The notes: generated from the sequence alone by a model not told the origin. Positions 7,767 to 17,305 are shown, numbered from the stretch's first letter. The stretch: 64,000 nt of DNA from Citrobacter rodentium NBRC 105723 = DSM 16636 (GCF_021278985.1 NZ_CP082833.1:3224001-3288000); one strand, 5' to 3'. A program made the numbers and translations.

Positions 7767-10064
7767 ATGAAATGGCTATGTTCTGTAGGTATTGCGGTGA
7801 GTCTGGCGCTGCAGCCAGCGCTGGCGGAAGATCTGTTTGGCGACCATCCGCTGACGCCGCAGGCGCGGGATGCGTTTGTCACCGAGCTGCTGACCAAAAT
7901 GACCGTCGACGAAAAGATAGGTCAGCTGCGTTTAATCAGCGTTGGTCCGGATAACCCGAAAGAAGCCATCCGCGAGATGATTAAGAACGGCCAGGTCGGG
8001 GCGATCTTTAATACCGTCACCCGCCAGGATATCCGCGCAATGCAGGATCAGGTTATGGCGCTGAGCCGCCTGAAGATCCCTCTCTTTTTCGCCTTTGACG
8101 TGCTGCACGGCCAGCGTACCGTTTTCCCGATCAGCCTCGGGCTGGCTTCATCGTTCAATCTTGATGCGGTGAAAACCGTTGGACGCGTCTCGGCGTATGA
8201 AGCCGCCGATGACGGGCTGAACATGACCTGGGCGCCGATGGTCGATGTCTCCCGCGATCCGCGCTGGGGGCGCGTCTCGGAAGGCTTTGGCGAAGACACT
8301 TACCTGACCGCCATCATGGGCAAAACGATGGTGGAAGCGATGCAGGGCAAAAGCCCGGCGGACCGCTATTCGGTGATGACCAGCGTTAAGCACTTCGCCG
8401 CCTACGGCGCGGTGGAGGGCGGGAAAGAGTACAACACCGTCGATATGAGTCCCCAGCGTCTGTTTAATCACTATATGCCGCCATATAAAGCCGGTCTGGA
8501 TGCGGGCAGCGGCGCGGTGATGGTGGCGCTGAACTCGCTGAACGGCACGCCAGCGACCTCCGACGCCTGGCTGCTGAAAGAGATTCTGCGCGATAAATGG
8601 GGCTTTAAAGGCATTACCGTCTCCGATCACGGCGCAATCAAAGAGTTGATTAAGCACGGCACCGCCGCCGACCCGGAAGACGCGGTGCGCGTGGCGCTCA
8701 AGTCCGGCATCAACATGAGCATGAGCGATGAGTATTACAGCAAATACCTGCCGGGGCTGATTAAGTCCGGCAAAGTGACGATGGCGGAGCTGGACGACGC
8801 GGCGCGTCATGTGCTGAACGTCAAATATGACATGGGGCTGTTTAACGATCCGTACAGCCATCTGGGGTCAAAAGAGTCTGATCCGGTTGACACTAACGCC
8901 GAAAGCCGCCTGCATCGTAAAGAGGCGCGGGAAGTGGCGCGCGAAAGCATGGTGCTGCTGAAGAATCGTCTCGACACCCTGCCGCTGAAAAAATCGGGCA
9001 CCATTGCGGTGGTGGGGCCGCTGGCAGACAGCAAGCGCGACGTGATGGGAAGCTGGTCCGCGGCGGGGGTGGTTGACCAGTCCGTCACCGTGCTGACCGG
9101 CATTCAAAACGCGGCAGGCGATAAGGCGAAGGTGATTTACGCCAAAGGGGCGAACGTCACCAACGACAAAGATATCGTGGCCTTCCTCAATCAGTATGAG
9201 GATGCGGTGAAGGTCGATCCGCGCCCGGCGCAGGAGATGATCGACGAGGCGGTCAACGCGGCGAAGCAGTCTGACGTGATTGTCGCGGTGGTCGGTGAAG
9301 CGCAGGGTATGGCGCATGAAGCCTCCAGCCGCACCGATATCACCCTGCCGCAAAGCCAGCGCGATCTGATTGCCGCTCTGAAAGCGACCGGCAAGCCGCT
9401 GGTGCTGGTGCTGATGAACGGCCGCCCGCTGGCGCTGGTGAAGGAAGATCAGCAGGCCGATGCGATTCTGGAAACCTGGTTTGCCGGCACCGAGGGCGGC
9501 AACGCGATCGCTGACGTGCTGTTTGGCGACTACAACCCGTCGGGCAAACTGCCGATGTCCTTCCCGCGTTCGGTGGGGCAGATTCCGGTCTATTACAGCC
9601 ACCTCAATACCGGTCGTCCCTATAACGCCGACAAGCCGAATAAATACACTTCGCGCTATTTTGACGAAGCTAACGGCCCGCTGTATCCGTTTGGCTACGG
9701 TCTGAGCTACACCACCTTCACCGTTTCCGACGTGAAGCTCTCTTCTGCGACCATGAAACGTGACGGTAGCGTGACCGCGAGCGTAGAGGTAACCAATACC
9801 GGCAAACGCGAAGGCGCGACGGTAGTCCAGATGTATTTACAGGACGTGACGGCGTCCATGAGTCGTCCGGTAAAAGAGCTGAAGGGGTTTAAAAAGATTA
9901 ACCTGAAGCCAGGCGAAACGCAGACCGTCAGCTTCCCGATCGATATCGGGGCGCTGAAGTTCTGGAATCAGCAGATGAAATTCGCTGCCGAGCCGGGCAA
10001 GTTCAACGTCTTTATTGGCCTGGACTCCGCGCGCGTGAAGCAGAGTGAATTTGAACTGCTGTAA
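7767..10064 (+). CDS. bglX: Periplasmic beta-glucosidase, GH3
   Basis: A 765-residue product, the same length as E. coli BglX. Glycoside hydrolase family 3 enzyme, exported to the periplasm by a signal peptide of about 20 residues (ending ALQPALA). The first domain is a TIM barrel with KHFAAYG at 208-214 and the catalytic nucleophile Asp287 in GITVSDHGAIKEL. The second domain is the alpha/beta sandwich with GEAQGMAHEASSRTDI. A fibronectin III-like domain follows at the C-terminus. It hydrolyses terminal beta-D-glucosyl residues. It is divergent from dld and followed by a hairpin, so it is probably monocistronic. Confidence 0.97.
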   Translation: MKWLCSVGIAVSLALQPALAEDLFGDHPLTPQARDAFVTELLTKMTVDEKIGQLRLISVGPDNPKEAIREMIKNGQVGAIFNTVTRQDIRAMQDQVMALSRLKIPLFFAFDVLHGQRTVFPISLGLASSFNLDAVKTVGRVSAYEAADDGLNMTWAPMVDVSRDPRWGRVSEGFGEDTYLTAIMGKTMVEAMQGKSPADRYSVMTSVKHFAAYGAVEGGKEYNTVDMSPQRLFNHYMPPYKAGLDAGSGAVMVALNSLNGTPATSDAWLLKEILRDKWGFKGITVSDHGAIKELIKHGTAADPEDAVRVALKSGINMSMSDEYYSKYLPGLIKSGKVTMAELDDAARHVLNVKYDMGLFNDPYSHLGSKESDPVDTNAESRLHRKEAREVARESMVLLKNRLDTLPLKKSGTIAVVGPLADSKRDVMGSWSAAGVVDQSVTVLTGIQNAAGDKAKVIYAKGANVTNDKDIVAFLNQYEDAVKVDPRPAQEMIDEAVNAAKQSDVIVAVVGEAQGMAHEASSRTDITLPQSQRDLIAALKATGKPLVLVLMNGRPLALVKEDQQADAILETWFAGTEGGNAIADVLFGDYNPSGKLPMSFPRSVGQIPVYYSHLNTGRPYNADKPNKYTSRYFDEANGPLYPFGYGLSYTTFTVSDVKLSSATMKRDGSVTASVEVTNTGKREGATVVQMYLQDVTASMSRPVKELKGFKKINLKPGETQTVSFPIDIGALKFWNQQMKFAAEPGKFNVFIGLDSARVKQSEFELL

Positions 10065-10077
10065 CGCCGTTTAGTCA

Positions 10078-10122
10078 GATGGGGCAGGTTCTGTTTGCCG
10101 TTCAGACAGAGGCTGCCCCATC
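10078..10122 (+). terminator. Stem-loop after bglX
   Basis: GATGGGGCAG (10078-10087) pairs perfectly with CTGCCCCATC (10113-10122), with extra pairing inside the loop (TCTG with CAGA). It lies 13 bases after the bglX stop. No T-run follows, so it may stabilise the mRNA end rather than end transcription. Confidence 0.5.
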
Positions 10123-10297
10123 AGCTTATCAAATATAATCTCTCTCCTCGCGCCAGCGCTGCGATAAACAGGTAGCGATTATTGCTATTATTCTGATATA
10201 AATTTCTGAACAGTATTCACTGCGAACCTGCAAATGTGCTTTTTATTAATAACAATATGAATAATATCTTTTCATATTATTATTGCCTGGAGGGGAT

Positions 10298-11902
10298 ATG
10301 GAATTCAGAAACGTTAAAAACGTCCCGGCCCAAGCGAATCCCAAAACGGTTTATCTTCTGAAAGATAACTGGAATGACTGGTTCTTTTGGGAAACGCGTT
10401 TCACTATGTTTTATAGTGATGCCGATTGTATGCTGCATAAAATAGGGGAGTTAAAGATTGCAGAAAGACGAATGAAAAAGGAGTCAGATTGTACGCCGGA
10501 TGAGAAATCCTCAGCGTGTCAGCCGGAGATCCCGGACAGTTTTCCCTCTCTGAATCAGGATTTCTTCTCGTTAGGACAAAGTGAAAACTATTATGAAACC
10601 CTGAATGCGCTGCCGGAAGCAGATAAGCGAGATATTCTTGAAGGGATTCGGGATTGCGCGTTTAATCGTAGTATCTATGACACTTATCAAAACCATCCGG
10701 CAATGATGGAGTCTCTGTTAAGAAGCGTAAGTCACCGAACGGTAGTGGATGCCTGGCATGAGTTAGCCTATGGCCTGGAATTTAATAAAGCGTTCCATTT
10801 TTCTTACCTGTTTCCGTTAGCGGACTATAATGACGATGAAATCCGGCTGACGTTCAATGTGACGCCAGGAAATATCCCTGCGAGTAATATTCAGGCGATT
10901 ATCGGCCGAAATGGGGTCGGGAAGACCACATTATTTGCTGGCGTGATCAAGGGCATCATTAATCAAAAAGCAATGGAAGCCCAGCACGTAGGATTGCTGC
11001 AGGTGCCGGATGAGGACGGCCAGTGGAAAAACAACCATACCTATTTTAGCTCATTAACCTTATTATCCTATAGTCCCTTTGACAGATTTGGCCCTGTCGA
11101 AGCGAATGAAATACCGTCCGGCGTTAAATATCAATATATAGGATTGATGATTAAGGACGAGCATAACCCTGTTTCTCAAAGCAGATTACGTCCTAAAACG
11201 TTTGATGAATTACATTATGAGTTTTGTCAGAGCATGTCGCAGTGTCTGGTGGGGGCGAGAAAGCAGCGCTGGCAGGACTGCTTAAAAATACTTGAAAACG
11301 ATCCTCTGTTTAGTGAGGCAGACGTCTCGAAACTGGCTGATTTCAAACCTGAAGCGCATGATGAAAACGCAGGCGATCAAGCCAATAGCTGGACGGAGTT
11401 AGTACGTCAGTTTCTGACGAAATTAAGCTCCGGTCACCTGGTGACGCTGCTGAGTATCACCCGCTTAATCGAAGTGACGGAAGATCGCTCCCTGACGCTG
11501 ATCGATGAACCTGAAGCCCACCTTCATCCCCCGCTCATTTCAGCTTATATCCGCGCGGTATCGCATCTTATGAGCGAGAGAAACGGCGTTGCCATCGTTG
11601 CTACCCACTCCCCGGTTGTACTGCAAGAGGTGCGTTCAGACTGCGTATGGATATTAAATCGTACCGGTAAATATGTCAGTGCCGACCGCCCTGAAATTGA
11701 AACGTTTGGTGAGAATGTCGGCACGCTGACGCGTGAGGTTTTCAGTCATGAGGTTGTCAATACCGGTTTTTATAAGATGATCAATGACGCCGCCGGAACC
11801 TACGACAATTTTGAAAAACTTGACTCTTACTTCAATAATAAACTTGGTGGAGAGGCAAGGGCTTTAGCGCGGACCCTTATAAAAACAAAGAATAAGGAGT
11901 AA
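10298..11902 (+). CDS. AAA/ABC-type ATPase, PtuA-like, of a Septu-type defence pair
   Basis: A 534-residue product from the ATG at 10298, which follows GGAGGGG at a normal distance; an upstream TTG would add five residues. The ATPase domain begins late: Walker A GRNGVGKT at 203-210, then a long insertion, an LSSGH signature near 376-380, Walker B LTLIDEPEAHLHP near 400-412 and an ATHSP switch near 435. This EAHLHP form is typical of overcoming-lysogenisation-defect and SMC-like ATPases of defence systems. The first 190 residues are unfamiliar. It is followed after 3 bases by an HNH nuclease gene, the PtuA-PtuB arrangement of Septu, where the ATPase complex controls the nuclease. No reverse transcriptase or retron RNA is next to it, unlike the Ec78 retron that also uses PtuAB. 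Base composition is lower in GC than bglX, consistent with acquisition. Confidence 0.82.
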   Translation: MEFRNVKNVPAQANPKTVYLLKDNWNDWFFWETRFTMFYSDADCMLHKIGELKIAERRMKKESDCTPDEKSSACQPEIPDSFPSLNQDFFSLGQSENYYETLNALPEADKRDILEGIRDCAFNRSIYDTYQNHPAMMESLLRSVSHRTVVDAWHELAYGLEFNKAFHFSYLFPLADYNDDEIRLTFNVTPGNIPASNIQAIIGRNGVGKTTLFAGVIKGIINQKAMEAQHVGLLQVPDEDGQWKNNHTYFSSLTLLSYSPFDRFGPVEANEIPSGVKYQYIGLMIKDEHNPVSQSRLRPKTFDELHYEFCQSMSQCLVGARKQRWQDCLKILENDPLFSEADVSKLADFKPEAHDENAGDQANSWTELVRQFLTKLSSGHLVTLLSITRLIEVTEDRSLTLIDEPEAHLHPPLISAYIRAVSHLMSERNGVAIVATHSPVVLQEVRSDCVWILNRTGKYVSADRPEIETFGENVGTLTREVFSHEVVNTGFYKMINDAAGTYDNFEKLDSYFNNKLGGEARALARTLIKTKNKE

Positions 11903-11905
11903 GGG

Positions 11906-12748
11906 ATGATACACCTGCCTTTACCCACTATCGATGGGATCGACATGTTTATGAAATGTATTAAACGCTATCCCGAAGAATTCTCTCAGGCTGATATTAA
12001 AGAGGTATTATCTGTTGTCGAGAGGTTATATAAAAATTACCATCAATGTCTGACTACAAAGAAAACTTTTGAGATCATACGTTCTGAACCTTTCGGCAAG
12101 TTTACCGAACGTAAGATGAAAAATTTATATCACGAACAGGTGGTCGGCAAAGATGGCATATGCCGGGATGAGTATAATAGACTGCTGGCATCCGCGCGCC
12201 GTAAGAAATGCCCTATGTGTTCGGAAAGTACCGTGACTGCCCTGGATCATCACTTACCCAAGCAGACCTATTATTTTTTTTCAGTTCACCCAAACAACCT
12301 TGTTCCCATCTGTTCGCGATGCAATGAAGCTAAAAAAAACACCATGCCAGACCGTCCTGAGAAGCAATTTATCCATCCTTATTATGATGATTTTTCGCAG
12401 GGTAGCTGGTTTGAAATGATCTTTACGCAAAAGAATCCCATTGAAATAAATTATATCTGCAAGCCGGAGCCGGATTTGCCCAAGGAGGAACAGGCAAAGC
12501 TAAGGAACCATTTTTCAAGGCTTAAACTGGATGAGCTGTATGCGTCCAATGCCATTGTGAAAATAGAGGATATGAAGAATACCTTCTCACAATTTCTTAA
12601 GACCAAAGACTGGAATGCTGTCCGGCAGGAAATTGAGAATTGCTTAAGGATGGTAGAAAAAAGACCGGATTCCTGGGAGTACGCCCTGTATTCAAAACTG
12701 CTCACCCAGCAGTGGTACATTGAAGGCGGATTCAACAACATTGAATAG
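11906..12748 (+). CDS. HNH endonuclease, PtuB-like, of a Septu-type defence pair
   Basis: A 280-residue product whose ATG follows AAGGAG and lies 3 bases after the ATPase stop, so the two are co-translated. The HNH/zinc region is clear: CPMC at 102-105, LDHHLPK at 113-119 with the catalytic-type His pair, then NNLVPICSRCNEAKK with Asn131 and Cys136/Cys139. The N-terminal 95 residues and C-terminal 130 residues are helical and unassigned. In Septu the PtuB nuclease is held by PtuA and released or activated on infection to cut nucleic acid. That mechanism is carried over from the family and has not been shown here. Confidence 0.82.
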   Translation: MIHLPLPTIDGIDMFMKCIKRYPEEFSQADIKEVLSVVERLYKNYHQCLTTKKTFEIIRSEPFGKFTERKMKNLYHEQVVGKDGICRDEYNRLLASARRKKCPMCSESTVTALDHHLPKQTYYFFSVHPNNLVPICSRCNEAKKNTMPDRPEKQFIHPYYDDFSQGSWFEMIFTQKNPIEINYICKPEPDLPKEEQAKLRNHFSRLKLDELYASNAIVKIEDMKNTFSQFLKTKDWNAVRQEIENCLRMVEKRPDSWEYALYSKLLTQQWYIEGGFNNIE

Positions 12749-12763
12749 CCACCGCAGAGACCA

Positions 12764-12790
12764 CCCGCCATTACGGGCGCTGATGGCGGG
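12764..12790 (+). terminator. Stem-loop after the HNH gene
   Basis: CCCGCCAT (12764-12771) and ATGGCGGG (12783-12790) form a perfect 8-base stem 15 bases after the stop codon. No T-run follows, so the terminator role is likely but weak. Confidence 0.45.
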
Positions 12791-12914
12791 TCTGGCAATG
12801 AGCAAGAATTTAACCGGACGAACATTGACAGCCCATTTTTGCAATATCGCCTCCCTCTGAAATTCTCCGCTTTGTGATAATCCTCACTCTTCATTTTTCG
12901 CCGTCATCACAGAC

Positions 12915-12928
12915 GTGAAGCGCTTCAC
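12915..12928. promoter_or_regulatory. 14-base perfect palindrome, candidate operator for the GH28 cluster
   Basis: GTGAAGCGCTTCAC is a perfect palindrome centred on GCGC about 90 bases before the GH28 reading frame. This form fits LacI/GalR-family operators. No LacI-type gene is in the window, so the regulator would be elsewhere. Its position suits control of the GH28 and two transporter genes. Confidence 0.45.
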
Positions 12929-13017
12929 TTTTACATAAAAAAGCCGCGTTTCGTTTCGCGCCACGCTTTGGCAAACTTCGTTAAATGCCTGTCATTGCAT
13001 TCAATACAGGTATGGCT

Positions 13018-14400
13018 ATGAAACTCTCTTTAGATACCGTTTCCCTCGATCGCCGCGGGGAGTCGGTGGTCACCCGCCAGCTTCAGCAGCTGATCGACGA
13101 GATTGACCGCGCCGGAGGCGGGACGCTGGTGGTGACGCCGGGCGTCTACTGCACCGGGACGCTGATCCTGCCGTCCAGTTTCACCCTTCACCTCGAAGCC
13201 GGCGCCTGCCTGCGCGCCAGCGCCGATATCGCGGATTATGCCCCGGCGCAAACTATCACCCAGGCCGAGCAGTCGCGAATGGCGCTGATCTATGCGCGCG
13301 GACAGCGACATATCACCTTGAGCGGAGAAGGGCGAATTGATGGCGGGGCAGCGAACTGGTTTGCGCCGGAAATGGACGCGCAGGGGTATCGCTAGCCCAA
13401 CACCCGGCGTCCGCGCCTGCTGGTGCTGGAAGGCTGCGAGCAGATCCGTATTTTTGATATCACGCTGTTTGACTCGCCAATGTGGACCGCCCATCTGGTG
13501 AGCTGTAATCACGTGTTTATCCGCCATCTCACCATTGATAACGACCTGGCGCTGTCGAATACCGATGCGCTGGATATCGACAGCTGCCAGAACGTGCAGA
13601 TTAGCGACAGCTATTTCAGCGCCGCCGATGACGGCATCTGTCTGAAAACCACCGCCAAACCCGCCGCGCTTCAACAGCCCTTGCGAAACGTGGTGGTCAA
13701 TAACTGTCTGGTGCGATCGAAAAGCTGCGCCATCAAGATTGGCACCGAAACCTTTGCCGATATCGAAAACGTCATCGTCAGCAATTGTTCGCTGTTCGAG
13801 TCTAACCGCGGGATCGGCCTTGTTTCCCGCGACGGCGGCCATTTTCGCCATCTGATCTTCAGCAATATTCTCTTTGACTGTCGTCACGGTCATCCGTGCC
13901 ACTGGGGAAAAGCCGATCCGGTATTTATCTCCGTGCGTCGCCGCGCGCCGGATATCGCTCCCGGCAATATTGAGCAGGTGACGTTCAGCGGGCTGACGGG
14001 CAGCGCGGAGGGGGCGATTAACCTGCACAGCGAAAGCGCCGGACAGATCCGCGACGTCACCTTTAACGGCCTGAGCTTTCGCCAGCATCTCAGCGACTCG
14101 GCGGAGCAGGGCTGTTACGACATCCGTCCGCCCTGCAATCCGCTGCGTCCAACCGGGATGGGGCGGGATAACGCCTATCACGTAAACCCGCAGACCGGCC
14201 GCGCGCACGGCGTGGAGAACTACCCGGACGGTCTGCCCGCCATTTATGCCAATGGGATCAGCGGTCTGCGGCTGACGGAAGTGACCATTCACCGTCCGGA
14301 CGAACTGCCTTCTCACTGGAATACGCAGCCGATTGTGCTGCTCAACTGTGAGCCGGAAAAGACGCCAGCGCTGCCGTCCGACACGCACAGCGTCGCCTGA
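13018..14400 (+). pseudogene. GH28 family glycosidase (polygalacturonase-like), interrupted by one amber codon
   Basis: One continuous frame from ATG 13018 to TGA 14398-14400 (460 codons), broken only by TAG at 13393-13395. Before it the frame reads MKLSLDTVSLDRRGE and so on, and after it PNTRRPRLLVLEGCE in the same frame, so a single C-to-T change from CAG (Gln) explains the break. The right-handed beta-helix family is shown by GH28-type motifs: NTDALDID with its NTD, then DDGICLKT with the aspartate pair, and SCAIKIGTE. The family hydrolyses galacturonic-acid or rhamnogalacturonan linkages. No signal peptide is seen, so a cytoplasmic enzyme acting on imported oligosaccharides is likely. A restart downstream (for example around 13423) would lack the N-terminal helix coils. 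Further ATG codons at 12985 and 13012 are possible starts. Confidence 0.85.
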
Positions 14401-14444
14401 GGGCGATTACGCCTCTTACCTGACCTGGATGACAGGGGATTAAA

Positions 14445-16001
14445 ATGATAAAAAAAGTACGTGAAATAAAGCTGCATAACTACGTCTGCTATGGGCTTGC
14501 CGACGTGATAGGCTCCGGCGCGTTCACGCTGGTGAGCGCCTGGCTGCTGTTCTTTCTGACCACTTTTTGCGGCCTTACGCCCATCGAAGCGGGTTCATTA
14601 TTCGCCGTGGCGCGCATCGTCGATGTCATCATGTGCCCGCTGATGGGGTATATTTCCGATAACTTTCACAAAACCCGCCTCGGGCGGCGCTTTGGCCGGC
14701 GCCGTTTCTTCCTGCTGTTAAGTATCCCGCTGGTATCAGTTTATAGCCTGCTGTGGGTGGAAGGATTTAATTACTGGATCTACCTGCTGGCCTATATTCT
14801 GTTCGAAGTGGTCTACTCGATGATTATCATCCCGTACGACACGCTGTCGGCGGAAATGACCTCCGACTTCAATAAGCGCTCTAAGCTTACCAGCGCGCGG
14901 ATGTACATTGCGCAACTGGCCGGTTTTGCCGCCGCTTTTTTACCGGGGCGTCTGGTGAGCTATTTTGGTTCTGATTCCGCCGACTCCTTTTTCTACGCCG
15001 GAGCAATATTCACCGTGGCGTTTATGGTGGTGCTGTTTTTCGTCTATTTCGGCACCTGGGAGCGGTCGCTGGAAGAGATCGCCCTGAGCGAGCGTACGGT
15101 TGATGAGCAGGAGAAGATGCCGCTGTCGACCCGTATCTACAATATCTACTATGACTTTGTCTCAACGCTGAAAATTAAGACCTTCCGCTCGCATCTGGGG
15201 ATGTATCTTGGCGGCTCGGTGGCTCAGGACATCTTCAACTCGGTGTTCACTTACTTTGTGGTGTTCGCGCTGATGACCTCCTCGGTAATGGCCTCCAACC
15301 TGCTGGGAATGATTAACGGCCTGCAATTCTTCGGCGTTGGCGTCGCCACCTGGCTGACGCTGCGCTATTCCCCCTCCCGCGCCTTCATCACCCAGGGCAC
15401 GCTGGCGCTGGTGGCTTTTGCTCTGTTTGCCCTCGCCTGGATAAGCGGATCGCACTCTGTCGCGCTGCTCTATCTGGCGGCCGGTGTTGCTGGACTGGCG
15501 CGCGGCGGTATCTATGCGATTCCGTGGAATAACTACACCTTTGTCGCTGACGTTGATGAGATCCTCACCTGTAACCGCCGTGAAGGGATTTTCGCCGGCT
15601 TTATGAGCCTGCTGCGTAAAGCGTCCCAGGCGCTGTCGATCTTCCTGGTCGGCGCCGCGCTGCAAATGTCCGGTTTTGTCTCTGGGCACAACAGCCAGCC
15701 GGAATCCGCCATCAATATGATCATGGCGATCATGATTGTGCTGCCGGTGATCCTGACGCTGTGGGGCATCTGGTCGGCATTTCGCTTTAAGGTCAACAGC
15801 CGCACGCACGCCATTCTCAACGCGGAGGTCGCCCGACTGAAGCGCGGCGAAAGCAAGGCGACGGTCAGTGCGGAAAATAAAGCGGTGATCGAAAGCCTGA
15901 CCGGGCTGCCCTATGAACAGTGCTGGGGCGACAATCTGGTGGGGTACGTCAACCGCCGCCATATGAAAGCGCAGCTGGGTGCGCAGTTAAAAAATGCCTG
16001 A
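14445..16001 (+). CDS. GPH-family sugar (glycoside/hexuronide) symporter
   Basis: A 518-residue, 12-segment inner membrane protein of the glycoside-pentoside-hexuronide cation symporter family, of the MelB/GusB/YagG/YicJ type. Signs are the N-terminal YGLADVIGSGAFTLVSAWLL, the loop GYISDNFHKTRLGRRFGRRR after the second helix, and PYDTLSAEMTSD. The C-terminal tail from about 455 is long and polar. It lies 44 bases after the GH28 frame and just before a second transporter, so it probably imports the oligosaccharide that the GH28 enzyme cuts. The exact substrate is unknown. Confidence 0.88.
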   Translation: MIKKVREIKLHNYVCYGLADVIGSGAFTLVSAWLLFFLTTFCGLTPIEAGSLFAVARIVDVIMCPLMGYISDNFHKTRLGRRFGRRRFFLLLSIPLVSVYSLLWVEGFNYWIYLLAYILFEVVYSMIIIPYDTLSAEMTSDFNKRSKLTSARMYIAQLAGFAAAFLPGRLVSYFGSDSADSFFYAGAIFTVAFMVVLFFVYFGTWERSLEEIALSERTVDEQEKMPLSTRIYNIYYDFVSTLKIKTFRSHLGMYLGGSVAQDIFNSVFTYFVVFALMTSSVMASNLLGMINGLQFFGVGVATWLTLRYSPSRAFITQGTLALVAFALFALAWISGSHSVALLYLAAGVAGLARGGIYAIPWNNYTFVADVDEILTCNRREGIFAGFMSLLRKASQALSIFLVGAALQMSGFVSGHNSQPESAINMIMAIMIVLPVILTLWGIWSAFRFKVNSRTHAILNAEVARLKRGESKATVSAENKAVIESLTGLPYEQCWGDNLVGYVNRRHMKAQLGAQLKNA

Positions 16002-16047
16002 ATCCAGGGCGGGCCGTGGCGCCCGCCCGCTGACAAAAGAGTACAAC

Positions 16048-17283
16048 ATGACTGAACAGAGTCTGGTGATACAACAAGGGCTGTGGGCGCGGATGGGATT
16101 GCCCCGCGAACTGTGCTGGGGATTCGTCGGCGTTTTCCTGTTTATTACCGGGGCAACCATTGAGCAGTCCTGGCTGGCGTCGCTCCTGCAACAGCGGGGA
16201 TTCTCCCCGTTTGATATCAGCCTGCTGTCATCCATTTTTGGCCTGTGCGTTGCCGCGGTATCGTGGTTTTCCGGCATTGGCGCAGGGGTGCTGGGGCTGC
16301 GCCGACTGATGTGGGCGGCGACGGCGGTTTACTTCCTTGGCTCCATACCGTTTATTTTTGTCGCCCTGCCGCACAATAACTATCCGCTGATGGTGGCGAC
16401 CTACGCCCTGCGCGGCGTGGCGTATCCGTTGTTCGCTTATTCGTTTCTGGTGTGGATTAACCAGCGCTGTGAAACGCGGATCCTCGGGCGCGCCGTCTCC
16501 TGGTTCTGGATCGCCTTTGGCGTGGGGATGACCATTGTCGGGCCGTGGTATTCCAGCCTGATGATTGCCCGCGTTGGCGAAACCGCCACCCTGCTGAGCG
16601 GTTTTGTTTTTGTACTCGGCGGCGCGCTGAGCGCGCTGGTGCTGAATCGCGATCGTCCGCTGACTGCCGCGCAACAATCGCTCGGTCCGGCGCTGCTGGC
16701 GGGGATCGTGGTGTTGGCGCGGGAGCCGAAAATGCGCCTCGCGGTGCTGGTCAAAACCATTAATGACATCGGTAAGTTTTCGCTGGTGATCCTGATGCCG
16801 GTTTATCTGCCGCGCTTTGGCTTCAGCATCGGCGAATGGCTGACCGTCTGGGGACTGGTTAACGTGGTGAATATCTTCGCTAACTATCTCTTCGGCTGGC
16901 TTGGCGACACCATCGGCTGGCGTAATACGGTGATGTGGTTCTCCGGCACGCTGTGCGGCGCGGCGTCGCTGGCAGTGTGCTATGCGCCGGTGCTGTTTGG
17001 CCACAGCCAGCTGGCGCTGTTTCTGGCGCTGGCGGTTTACGCCATCGGGCTGGGGGCCTTTGGCCCGCTGAGCGCGCTGATCCCGTCGCTGCTGCCGCAG
17101 AATAAGGGCGCGGCGATCTCCTGCCTCAACCTCGGGTCGGGCCTGAGCAATTTCGCCGGACCGTTTATCGTGACGGTGTGCGTGGGGCCGCTGGGCGTCG
17201 AAGGAACGCTGTGGGTTATGGCGATACTCTATTTTGCCGCCAGCCTGCTGACGGCGCCGCTGACCCTGCCGCGAAAAAGCTGA
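16048..17283 (+). CDS. RbtT/DalT/CsbX-like MFS transporter
   Basis: A 411-residue, 12-segment major facilitator protein from the ATG at 16048 (MTEQSLVIQQGLWARMG); an earlier ATG at 15994 overlaps the previous gene and has a non-hydrophobic Arg-rich start. It resembles the polyol/sugar permease group (RbtT, DalT): ALRGVAYPLFAYSFLVWIN in the middle, FWIAFGVGMTIVGPWYSSL, and LVLNRDRPL before the central loop. It is encoded right after the GPH symporter and likely belongs to the same operon. It would take up a monosaccharide, polyol or sugar acid; the substrate cannot be told from sequence. Confidence 0.82.
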   Translation: MTEQSLVIQQGLWARMGLPRELCWGFVGVFLFITGATIEQSWLASLLQQRGFSPFDISLLSSIFGLCVAAVSWFSGIGAGVLGLRRLMWAATAVYFLGSIPFIFVALPHNNYPLMVATYALRGVAYPLFAYSFLVWINQRCETRILGRAVSWFWIAFGVGMTIVGPWYSSLMIARVGETATLLSGFVFVLGGALSALVLNRDRPLTAAQQSLGPALLAGIVVLAREPKMRLAVLVKTINDIGKFSLVILMPVYLPRFGFSIGEWLTVWGLVNVVNIFANYLFGWLGDTIGWRNTVMWFSGTLCGAASLAVCYAPVLFGHSQLALFLALAVYAIGLGAFGPLSALIPSLLPQNKGAAISCLNLGSGLSNFAGPFIVTVCVGPLGVEGTLWVMAILYFAASLLTAPLTLPRKS

Positions 17284-17305
17284 ATTCTCGGGTAAACAGT
17301 ACGCT

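Noticed and set aside
10298..12748. A retron unit around the PtuAB-like genes
   Set aside because: No reverse transcriptase reading frame and no msr/msd-type inverted repeats are found between bglX and the GH28 gene.
13030..14388. Long open frame on the minus strand opposite the GH28 gene (about 450 codons)
   Set aside because: Composition is a shadow of the GC-rich coding frame, it has no family-like motifs and no ribosome-binding site, and the plus strand holds clear GH28 motifs.
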